Positions 18,832 through 26,191 of a stretch of DNA of 64,000 nt are shown in pieces; the stretch's first letter is position 1; each line of letters opens with the position of its first letter. Source of the DNA: Singulisphaera sp. GP187 (GTDB lineage Bacteria; Planctomycetota; GCA-002687715). The stretch covers positions 1-64,000 of the forward strand of contig CAMDTN010000008.1 of assembly GCA_945907755.1 (NCBI GenBank), in the 5' to 3' direction. Position numbers and translations under genes: made by a program. The notes beneath the pieces were generated by a model. The model worked only from the letters and a program-made list of their open reading frames with translations, searched no databases and was not told where the DNA came from.

Positions 18832-19044
18832 GGATGCTTCTCCAGATGCGAACAAGTGACTCACCGACGCTATTGCTCGCGCGTGCGACGGCAGGTTTCA
18901 CAGCGCGGCCGTTCCAACTCGGCGACGCGGCCCCGCAGGCGGAGCCACCCCCTTGGGGGCGCGGGATTGTAAGCAGCGATTGCGGATAGCGTCAACCACC
19001 TGCGTCTGCGAACGCAATCCATTGCCGTGCAATAGGTTGCGGAC
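18832..19044 (-). other. Leader and promoter region between the sulfatase and secretin 1 genes
   Basis: 213 bp. Contains the promoter at 18966-18995, a CCCCC-TT-GGGGG hairpin (~18948-18959) at the very 5' end of the predicted transcript, and a leader of about 125 nt. No open frame with a ribosome binding site was found. Confidence 0.5.
18966..18995 (-). promoter_or_regulatory. Sigma-70-type promoter for secretin 1
   Basis: On the minus strand TTGACG (18995-18990), an 18-nt spacer and TACAAT (18971-18966). Both boxes match the consensus in five of six positions. It is the only good match between the sulfatase gene and secretin 1 and would start a transcript near 18959. Confidence 0.6.
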
Positions 19045-20877
19045 TTACCGGGCAGCAAGCCGCTGAACATCTTGACGCAGGCGCTGGTCGTCGGGCACCA
19101 ATTGGCTCGCGGCCTGGTAGTCGTCCAATGCCCCCGCGAGGTTCCCAGCGCGTTCTCGTGCGCGGCCTCGCAGCGCCAATGTCAGTCCGCGGGGACCGCG
19201 CACATTGAGCGCGCCGGTAGCGCGCCGCTCTGCATCGGCCAAAGCGTGCGCAGCGCCAGTGATGGCGTGGCGCTCCAGCAGCACGCGCAAACTCGCATCC
19301 AACGAGCGAGGATCTGCGAAGAGTTCTTGGTGGCGGTCGTAGTGCTTCAAAGCCAATTCTGTGAAGGCCACACGCGAAGTGGGTTCGAGACTGGTGTCGC
19401 GCGCAGCAAGGTCCGCGCAGCGGCCCATCCAGAAAAGCACCGCCGGGTTCTTGTCGGCCTCGGCCGCGCACGGCTCCAACAACAACAAACCCTCTGCGGG
19501 TTTGCCGGCGCGAATGCGTTCGCGCGCTGCTTCCAGCAGCTCCAACGTTGTGAAGATCGAGGTGACTCGCGGCAGTCGACGGTTTTCGGCGTCGCTGGGG
19601 CTAACGCGTTGCGTCAAACTGCGCCCGCCCATGTACGGCGCATGAGCGCTGGGTTCGACTTCACGCTGCGCGGCCGAGCCACGACTTGCGCCCGCGCGCG
19701 CACGCACTGCGTGGGCCTCCATTTCTGCGCGCAAGCGTTGCAGCACTGCACTCTGCGCTGGCGCGCAATCCTGCAACTCCTGCGCATCCGCAGGCCACGC
19801 GTGCAAGCTCGTCGCCGCTGCGCTTTCGCTCAATTTCCAAACGGCATCGCGAAAACTGCGCTCGCGTGCGCAGCGGTATTGGTACCAGGGGTACAGCGTT
19901 TCAGCAGAACTACGCCAGTTTTGCGAATCGCAGGCATCCAGCAGGCTGGCACCATCGCCGGCTTGCGCTGGGATTCCCGTCACTGCCCGTACCGTCGCGG
20001 CCACATCTTCCAAACGCGCTGGTGGCTGGCTCTGCCGCTCCGAATTGATGCCCTGCGGCAGCACCATCAGGAACGGCACGCTCAAAGTGGCGTCATGCAC
20101 CAGATGTCCGTGAGTTTCTTCGCCGTGCTCACCCAGTCCTTCACCATGGTCCGATAGCACGATCACGAGAGTGCGTTCTCTGTTCGGCAATGCTGCAAGC
20201 AATTGCCCGATGGATCGATCCACCGCCATGATTTCAGATTGATAATCCTGATGCGCGCCCGCTGGCAACGCTGCGCCTTCGGAGCGCCGCTGCCAGGGCT
20301 GATGCGGATCGAAGTAGTGCACGAACAAGAACCACGGAGTCTTGTGTTCGCTCTGCAGCCAAGCGCTAGCCAGCGTTGTGGTTTCGCTGCAGTCGCGCTC
20401 GCGAAAGCGCAGCTCACCTTCGGGGGCCAGCCCACGCTCGGGCGCACTGTAGATGCGAAAGCCTGCATCCAGTCCGGCGGAGCGCTCCAGCGGTTGGCCA
20501 GAAACAAACGCAGCGGTGTCGTAGCCAGCGCCGCGCAATTCCTCGGCGAGCAAGCAGTAGCCGCGTTCGCTTTGGGGCGGCACACTAAATGAATCGTTCT
20601 CGCGCACGCCGGTCGCATCGGGCAGCAGACCGCTGAACAGCGTGGCGTGGGCGGGCAAAGTCAGCGGCACGCAGGAGCGCGCTTCCTTGGGCCCGCTCGC
20701 CTTGGCCGCAAGAGCATCCAACACCGGCGTCGGCGAAGTGCCATCGGGCAAACGCGCGCCCAGCCAACCGCAGTGGTCCGCGCGGCAGGTGTCGATGCAC
20801 ACAACCAACACCGAAGGGGCGTCAGGATCGGCGCTGCAAGCGCTCAGAATCAGCAAGAGCGCGAGGAAGCGTGGCAT
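19045..20877 (-). CDS. Sulfatase-superfamily lipoprotein with TPR C-terminus
   Basis: 610 residues. A short signal peptide ends in a lipobox (LSAC14). Residues ~20-330 form an alkaline phosphatase/sulfatase fold: VLVVCIDTCRADHCGWLG (first metal Asp), SCVPLTLPAHATLFSGLLP (active-site helix, ~68-86), LSDHGEGLGEHGE and HGHLVHDATLSVPFL (metal ligands). The classical formylglycine motif C-x-P-x-R is not complete: Cys69 is followed by V-P-L-T, with Thr where Arg belongs. This resembles sulfatase-like proteins with a Ser/Thr nucleophile (phosphotransferases or phosphodiesterases). Residues ~440-610 are TPR-like. It is the last gene of the ExbBD operon, 15 nt after exbD2. Substrate unknown. Confidence 0.82.
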   Translation of the reverse strand: MPRFLALLLILSACSADPDAPSVLVVCIDTCRADHCGWLGARLPDGTSPTPVLDALAAKASGPKEARSCVPLTLPAHATLFSGLLPDATGVRENDSFSVPPQSERGYCLLAEELRGAGYDTAAFVSGQPLERSAGLDAGFRIYSAPERGLAPEGELRFRERDCSETTTLASAWLQSEHKTPWFLFVHYFDPHQPWQRRSEGAALPAGAHQDYQSEIMAVDRSIGQLLAALPNRERTLVIVLSDHGEGLGEHGEETHGHLVHDATLSVPFLMVLPQGINSERQSQPPARLEDVAATVRAVTGIPAQAGDGASLLDACDSQNWRSSAETLYPWYQYRCARERSFRDAVWKLSESAAATSLHAWPADAQELQDCAPAQSAVLQRLRAEMEAHAVRARAGASRGSAAQREVEPSAHAPYMGGRSLTQRVSPSDAENRRLPRVTSIFTTLELLEAARERIRAGKPAEGLLLLEPCAAEADKNPAVLFWMGRCADLAARDTSLEPTSRVAFTELALKHYDRHQELFADPRSLDASLRVLLERHAITGAAHALADAERRATGALNVRGPRGLTLALRGRARERAGNLAGALDDYQAASQLVPDDQRLRQDVQRLAAR

Positions 20878-20892
20878 CAGAGGAGCAGCCTA

Positions 20893-21462
20893 TCAGCGCG
20901 GCGCGGCAGCGCGCGCAATGGCACCAGCACTAAAATCGACGCGCCGAAACCCGGCTTCGAGCACCGTGTCAATGACCGCGACCACTGCCGCGTGCGCGCA
21001 CTGGTCCCCCGCCTCTACACGCACCACCAAGTCGCCGAGTTCGCGACGAATGTCTGCAAGCCATGCCTCGAAACGGGGCAATGTGTCGGGCGGATCGGCC
21101 AGTAGCAGTGTGCGTCGTGGGTCGGTGGGGTCTGGCATCACACCAGTGATGCGACCGATGGGCGTCTTGGCACCGCGACGGCGCAACAGCAGCGGCCACG
21201 CGGCTTCGCCAGACTTCGCGGCGCCGGCTGGAACCACTTCGATGCGCAACGGCTCTTGGTGTTCCGCCCCAACAAGGCCGCCGAGGCCGCGATCCATGGG
21301 CAACTCCAAAGCAAGGCGCGCTTCCGTTGCCCGAAAACGCAGCGTGCATAGGAAAAATATCAGCAGCAAGAAAACCACATCAATGAGCGGCGTCGTGGTG
21401 ACGCCGGGCGTCACTTCCAACATGCGCTGCAGAGTGCCGCGTTGCCATCTGTTGGATTTCAT
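20893..21462 (-). CDS. ExbD/TolR-family protein (second copy)
   Basis: 189 residues. A basic cytoplasmic N-terminus is followed by one membrane helix with the conserved proton-pathway aspartate (TTPLIDVVFLLLIFFL, Asp at ~28). The periplasmic part (~50-185) has the ExbD fold, with a DLVVRVEAGDQCAHAAVVAV stretch. ExbD/TolR dimers sit in an ExbB/TolQ pentamer and convert proton flow to mechanical work on periplasmic partners. The start overlaps the stop of the first exbD gene (ATGA). Two different ExbD copies behind one ExbB are common in systems other than TonB. Confidence 0.88.
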   Translation of the reverse strand: MKSNRWQRGTLQRMLEVTPGVTTTPLIDVVFLLLIFFLCTLRFRATEARLALELPMDRGLGGLVGAEHQEPLRIEVVPAGAAKSGEAAWPLLLRRRGAKTPIGRITGVMPDPTDPRRTLLLADPPDTLPRFEAWLADIRRELGDLVVRVEAGDQCAHAAVVAVIDTVLEAGFRRVDFSAGAIARAAAPR

Positions 21463-22004
21463 CGCGGTGGCGCCAGTTGCATTACTGCAATTTCAATGTG
21501 CCGCAACATCGGGCTCGCAAGAAGCTCCTGCTCCAGTGGCGCGCTACGGCGCACGGTGCACAGTTCCATGATTGCGCTGACCCAACCCCAGAGTTGTGCG
21601 CGGTCGCAACGAATGCGCAGGCGGCGCGCCGAAGGGTGCATGTCCGTTCCAGGGATCATTGGCGCAGCGCGATCGGGGAAGCGCTTGGGGTCGCTGCGAT
21701 GGCGCAGCAAACGGCGCAATTCTTCAAGGCTCGCCACGGGGCGTCCTTCCAGCAGAATCGGTAGTGGCTGTGCAGCGCCACCCGGTTGTTCCGATGCTTC
21801 CACCACATCCACAATCAGAGTGTGCGCCAACTCCGCTTCGTCTTCCGCCGTGGCTTTGCCTGCTTCTGGCAATTGCAATGAGGTGTGTGCACCCGCACCC
21901 ATGTCCGTCGAGACCATGAAGAAAATCATGAGCAAGAACACGCAGTCAATCATTGGGGTCATGTCCGGCCCGGGAAGATACGGGATCAGTCGCGGCACGC
22001 GCAT
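21459..22004 (-). CDS. ExbD/TolR-family protein (first copy)
   Basis: 181 residues. The membrane helix has the diagnostic MTPMIDCVFLLMIFFMV with Asp at ~19, preceded by a short basic N-terminus, followed by a periplasmic domain (~40-180; LELTHTLIVDVV-like strand and helix RCDRAQLWGWVSAIME). It lies 3 nt downstream of exbB and overlaps exbD2. Its partner is the ExbB protein encoded upstream; the periplasmic target may be one of the repeat proteins of the same operon, which is inference. Confidence 0.88.
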   Translation of the reverse strand: MRVPRLIPYLPGPDMTPMIDCVFLLMIFFMVSTDMGAGAHTSLQLPEAGKATAEDEAELAHTLIVDVVEASEQPGGAAQPLPILLEGRPVASLEELRRLLRHRSDPKRFPDRAAPMIPGTDMHPSARRLRIRCDRAQLWGWVSAIMELCTVRRSAPLEQELLASPMLRHIEIAVMQLAPPR

Positions 22005-22007
22005 GGA

Positions 22008-22700
22008 TCACTCCGTCTCAGCGCAGATGTCATCGATGAGCGCACTCACCGCAGTGTTGGCATCCAGCCCCATCATCACGATGCGATCACGAAAAAAGAA
22101 GAACCCGATGGTGAGAGGAATGGCTACGCACAACCCGAGCAGTGTGGTGACAAGCGCTTCTTTGATGCCGCCGGCAAGGTCTGCCGGAGCAGGATTGGTC
22201 ATGGATTCGATGACACCGAAAGACCACAACATGCCGCTGACCGTGCCCAGCAGGCCCAAGAGCGGAGACAGATTCGCCAACAACGCGACCCAGCCGATGC
22301 GCGAGTGCAAGCGCACGCTGTCTTCTTCCAGCCGCTCGCTGGCTGCGCGTTCCATAGACTCCCGCCCTTGTTTGCTGCGAGCCAGCGCTGCGCCCATGGC
22401 TGCTGGGATCAAGCCTTTATTGCTGGCGCAAAACGCTCTCGCTTGATCGGTATCACCAGCCAAAACCAGCGCACGCAAGGCTGCGGCGTCTTCGGCACGC
22501 AACAGCCGTCGGCGCGAGATCGAAAACGCGTGCTCCAACAGCAGCCCCAAGCCGATTACAGAACACGCGAGAATGCACCAGCCGAAGAAGCCGCCTGCAC
22601 GCAGACACATTGCCACAAAGCTCTCGCGCTCCGGTGCCGCCGCACACAGCGGCGACGCCATGCAAGCCAAGAGCACACACCACCCCAGTAGATGCTTCAT
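22008..22700 (-). CDS. ExbB/TolQ/MotA-family proton channel
   Basis: 230 residues. A cleavable signal-like N-terminus (~1-23) precedes three membrane helices at ~38-57, ~137-160 and ~176-200. The conserved MotA/TolQ/ExbB core is seen in IGWVALLANLSPLLGLLGTV (helix 2, Thr facing the pore) and TTLLGLCVAIPLTIGFFFF (helix 3). A cytoplasmic helical domain (~62-130) lies between helices 1 and 2. GGAG lies 5 nt before the ATG. The extra N-terminal signal peptide is typical of ExbB proteins in operons with secreted TPR proteins. It is followed by two exbD genes, giving a complete proton-motive-force-driven motor. Confidence 0.92.
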   Translation of the reverse strand: MKHLLGWCVLLACMASPLCAAAPERESFVAMCLRAGGFFGWCILACSVIGLGLLLEHAFSISRRRLLRAEDAAALRALVLAGDTDQARAFCASNKGLIPAAMGAALARSKQGRESMERAASERLEEDSVRLHSRIGWVALLANLSPLLGLLGTVSGMLWSFGVIESMTNPAPADLAGGIKEALVTTLLGLCVAIPLTIGFFFFRDRIVMMGLDANTAVSALIDDICAETE

Positions 22701-22820
22701 GCTGACTCCATCACCACGTGCTGCGCAGGACCGTCAATGACTGCCCGGACGCGAGAGCATACACGACGGCGTTTCCGTTGATCTGCGTAGCGTCGAGTGT
22801 TTTGCAAGAGCGCACAGCAA

Positions 22821-23843
22821 TCACGAATCACCGCGCAGGAGGCGCGCTGCGCTGCCCGCGCTGAGCGGGTCTTCACAACGGTTGGCGCAACTCCGCAGCT
22901 GCGCCAAACCTGCAAGGCGCAATCGTTCCTCCCCTGCCGCAGCCAGTAAAAGCGTGGCCCGAGCGCAAAGCAGTGTGTTGCGCGCGTCATGCGCAGGCCC
23001 TGCTTGATCAGCCATGAGGTGCAGTGCTTGCTCGGGCCGGCCCAAACGGCAGTGGTCTTCGGCCTCCAACAGTGCGGCTTCACGGCTTGCGGCGCCGCCG
23101 GGGAACGCACGCAATCGTTGCAATGCTTGATCCACGCGTACGCCGGCAGCGCGTAGCACCTTCACTCGTGCTACCGCTAACAGCATTTGCTGCTCGGTGC
23201 TCAGCGACCCGGAGGCACCAGCGAACAGTTTTTCCAACAAAGCCTCCGCATCCGCTAAGGCCCCGCTCGCCCCCAACGCCGTTGCTTCCGCCAAGCGCAA
23301 CAAGACGGCTTCGTCTTGTTCAAGACGCGCAAATGCCTCGTGACGCGTGGCCCGCAGCAGCAATGCTGCGGCTGCTGGCGCCCCTGCATATCGAGCCAGC
23401 GCTGTGTGACACCAGTGCAGCGCATCCAACGCCAGGGGCCCGTCTTGCTGCGGCCATGCGATCTTTGACAATGCCGATTCAGCGGCGGCGTCATGCCCAA
23501 GACAGATGCGTGCGCGGCCTAAGACATAACGCGCAGCCATCTGCGTCTGTAGCGCGGCGGCCTGATCCAAAGCCAACGCAGCAAAGCGCGCGGCCGCACC
23601 AGGTTCTCCTGCGCGCAAGTGTTCGACTGCGAGTGTCAACGCCAGTGGTGCACCGGCGGGAATCCACGCCAGCAGCGCGCCGCGCTTCACAGTCTGAGGC
23701 CTGCCTGCGGCTGCGGCCACCACCAAGGTGCTGCCAGCAACGGCCACCGTTCCACGCAGTGCCGTGCCATCCAGCATCCAAACCACATCCACGCCTTGCG
23801 CGGGCAACAGTTGGCACACCACGAGCAATGCGAGAAGTTTCAC
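22821..23843 (-). CDS. Secreted helical-repeat protein
   Basis: 340 residues from the GTG at 23843, which overlaps the stop of the upstream gene (GTGA) and gives a compact signal peptide (MKLLALLVVCQLLPAQG). A short beta stretch (~20-55; WMLDGTALRGTVAVAGSTLV, SH3-like in look) precedes Ala-rich TPR-like helices to the C-terminus. No catalytic motif is seen. It is probably periplasmic and, by position 120 nt upstream of exbB, a candidate partner of the ExbBD motor. Proteins of this shape accompany ExbBD in several lineages, but their role is not established. Confidence 0.72.
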   Translation of the reverse strand: MKLLALLVVCQLLPAQGVDVVWMLDGTALRGTVAVAGSTLVVAAAAGRPQTVKRGALLAWIPAGAPLALTLAVEHLRAGEPGAAARFAALALDQAAALQTQMAARYVLGRARICLGHDAAAESALSKIAWPQQDGPLALDALHWCHTALARYAGAPAAAALLLRATRHEAFARLEQDEAVLLRLAEATALGASGALADAEALLEKLFAGASGSLSTEQQMLLAVARVKVLRAAGVRVDQALQRLRAFPGGAASREAALLEAEDHCRLGRPEQALHLMADQAGPAHDARNTLLCARATLLLAAAGEERLRLAGLAQLRSCANRCEDPLSAGSAARLLRGDS

Positions 23844-26104
23844 GGTTGACGCTCCAACCATTGGAACGACACCGCCCACACGCCGTCGTCAAACTTGCCT
23901 TCGCTCAGCAATGACAACCTGCGCAGTGCCAATTGCAGCGCTGCACGATCACCAGTTCCCGCACGCACCAGCGCGTGGTGAGCTAACAGCATGTGAAAGC
24001 GCGCTTCCCAGCAGGCGGCACTGTCCACTTCTTGCGCCCGCAACACGCGGCCCCACAGCTCCGCTGCGCGGCGGAACTCCGCAGCCCCTTCGAAGTGCTG
24101 CGCACCTGCAGGACGCCAGAGCAAGTGCCCACCAGCAGCAAGCGCGAGCGCACGCAGTGTGCTTGTTGCGCGCGTGTCGGCACTTTCCGGTGCATGCACC
24201 CGCACCGCCAAGCCTTGCGCCTCGCGCCAACGAGCATGCGCTTCGCCATCTTGGCCCGCGGCCGCGGCCTCCAGTGCTAACGCCACTGCCGCACGCAACG
24301 CTGCTGCTTCCAGCGAGCTTGCTCCTTGAGCGCCCCGCGCTGGGAAGCGCCGCGCTAACTCCAACGCAGCCGACAGTTGACCACTGTCTTCTTCAAGATT
24401 CACGGCAGCATCCCAGAGGACCGCATCGCTACTGGCCACGAGCGCGGCCGCGAGGCAGCGGCGCAACTGTTCGCAGGCGGCTGCATTTTCCTGCGTCACT
24501 GCGCCGCGCGCGCCCCATGCGCCCAACGCTTTATGCGCCAAACGCTGCCGCGCCTCAGTCAACAGCGCTACCGGCACCGCCGCCGCCGCGAGTGCAGCAA
24601 CGCAGTCCTCCGCAGTTACAAGATCAGGCCCAGCGAGAGCTTCATCGCAGCGGCGCACGAGCGCTTCCGTTTCGCTGGGGCGCGCTGGCTCGGGCACCAC
24701 TGCCGCTGCTTCGCCATGAGTGGCACGCAGCAATGCTTGCAGTTTTTCGCGCGCCGCTGCAGCCAACGGCGTGCCTTGCGCCGCTGCAAACGCAGCCAAT
24801 TGGCGCGCTTCTGGAGCGCCCCGCGCAAGCGCCGCACGAGCCGCATCTAATGCGTGCTGTTGTGCCAACCAACGGTTTCCGGCCGCTGCGTAAAGCTCCG
24901 CGAGAATCGTGCTGCACGCTTCGCGTTCCGCAGTGCTGCTGCGCTGACGCTGTACGGTCAGTTCGATGGCTTGCTCACGCGCTTCGGGCCAGTGCAGCGC
25001 TTTGGCCGCAAAGTTGCGCACGCTGTCTATGGGCACAACATGGTTGGCCGCTAACGGCACAATCCGATGCGCGGCGCGCACACAGGTGTCGTCAATCGCC
25101 AACGCCTGCAACAAGTGCTGTAACGCTGCTGGGACGCGCCCCAAGAGCAGCGCTGCGTCGGCACACAGCAACAGCAGTGGCCCGCGCGCCGCGGACGCCG
25201 AATTGCCCAAGCTGCGCTCGCAGCGCTCCAAGCAAATTTGCAGCAGTGCCAGATCAGCAGCAGCGCTGCGCAACTGCACGAACAGTGCCGCCTCGGCTAG
25301 CGCAGCCACTGCGGGCTCCAGTGTTTGCCCCGCCAAAATGCGCCCGAGGATTTCATCACAGAGGCTGGCTGCACTCTCTGTGCGCCCTGAGTGCAAGGCG
25401 AGGCGCGCCAGGAGTACATGACCGCGCAGGGCGACTAAGAGCGCTTCGGAGTCCGCTTCACCGACGCGCAGCACGAGTTCTTCCGCCGCCGCGGTCAGTT
25501 CCGCTTCCTTGCCGGCGCACGCCATGCCGTCCTCTAACGCCTGCACTTCGCCTTCAAGACAGCGCAACTCTGCCGTGTTGCACAAACGCCAATCGCGCAG
25601 CCGCGTTGCGCGCGGTGCGTTGTCCAGTTCTCGCAACACCCTTTGCAACTGGCTGCGCCCTGCCTGCAGAGCTTCTTCTGCTGCGCGCCGCGCAGCTCCC
25701 GCTTCTGCTGCGCTCACACCAACACCTTCCGCGTCCTTCCAAAAGGAACAGGCCAACCACTGCTGTGCCTCAGCGCGCTGCACCAAGACTTCGCGCGCAG
25801 CGGCGGGGTCTACCGCACGCAGTGCTTCTATGTTGCGTTCCGTAGCCGCCAGCCACTCGAGCAGTTTTTCACGCTCGCCGCGCAGCAAAGTGCGTCGTGC
25901 AGCATGGCGCGCACTGCGCGAGGCTTCGACGCGGACATCTGGTGCTTGGCGCGCATCGCCGACGCAGCGCAACAGCACCTCCCAACCCAAGTCTGCGTAG
26001 CCGTGTACCAACAGGGCATTGCCAAAAGGCACGTCGGAAACTTGAGCGCCGATCACCGAACGCAGCACAAACAAGAACAGAGCGATGCGGCAAAAGCTTG
26101 TCAC
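23840..26104 (-). CDS. Large secreted TPR-like protein
   Basis: 754 residues from the GTG at 26104, which gives MTSFCRIALFLFVLRSVIGAQ as signal peptide; a TTG at 26128 is also in frame and neither has a clear Shine-Dalgarno. The whole mature protein is Ala/Leu/Arg-rich helices arranged as degenerate TPRs (e.g. LLCADAALLLGRVPAALQHL). No enzyme motif, membrane helix or lipobox is visible. It is the first gene of the repeat protein-ExbB-ExbD-ExbD-sulfatase unit and lies just beyond the secretin-2 hairpin. Function unknown; a periplasmic scaffold or adaptor is the simplest reading. Confidence 0.72.
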   Translation of the reverse strand: MTSFCRIALFLFVLRSVIGAQVSDVPFGNALLVHGYADLGWEVLLRCVGDARQAPDVRVEASRSARHAARRTLLRGEREKLLEWLAATERNIEALRAVDPAAAREVLVQRAEAQQWLACSFWKDAEGVGVSAAEAGAARRAAEEALQAGRSQLQRVLRELDNAPRATRLRDWRLCNTAELRCLEGEVQALEDGMACAGKEAELTAAAEELVLRVGEADSEALLVALRGHVLLARLALHSGRTESAASLCDEILGRILAGQTLEPAVAALAEAALFVQLRSAAADLALLQICLERCERSLGNSASAARGPLLLLCADAALLLGRVPAALQHLLQALAIDDTCVRAAHRIVPLAANHVVPIDSVRNFAAKALHWPEAREQAIELTVQRQRSSTAEREACSTILAELYAAAGNRWLAQQHALDAARAALARGAPEARQLAAFAAAQGTPLAAAAREKLQALLRATHGEAAAVVPEPARPSETEALVRRCDEALAGPDLVTAEDCVAALAAAAVPVALLTEARQRLAHKALGAWGARGAVTQENAAACEQLRRCLAAALVASSDAVLWDAAVNLEEDSGQLSAALELARRFPARGAQGASSLEAAALRAAVALALEAAAAGQDGEAHARWREAQGLAVRVHAPESADTRATSTLRALALAAGGHLLWRPAGAQHFEGAAEFRRAAELWGRVLRAQEVDSAACWEARFHMLLAHHALVRAGTGDRAALQLALRRLSLLSEGKFDDGVWAVSFQWLERQP

Positions 26105-26143
26105 GCGATGGCCATGGTAAGGCCGCAAGGCGCATCAACGGAA

Positions 26144-26177
26144 ACGGCCCGCGCCAGCAGGTGCTGGAGCGGGCCGT
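26144..26177 (-). terminator. 34-nt hairpin after secretin 2
   Basis: Two 15-nt arms (left arm ACGGCCCGCGCCAGC on the plus strand) with one mismatch at position 10 and a 4-nt loop AGGT. It lies 14 nt after the stop of secretin 2 and has no U-tract. Length, loop size, mismatch position and the outer eight bases equal those of the hairpin at 16156-16189. Confidence 0.7.
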
Positions 26178-26191
26178 GACCTCGGATCGGG

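Noticed and set aside
23728-25845. 705-codon plus-strand open frame opposite the secreted repeat proteins
   Set aside because: Pro/Arg/Ala-rich, no motif, overlaps a coherent operon with coupled starts on the other strand.
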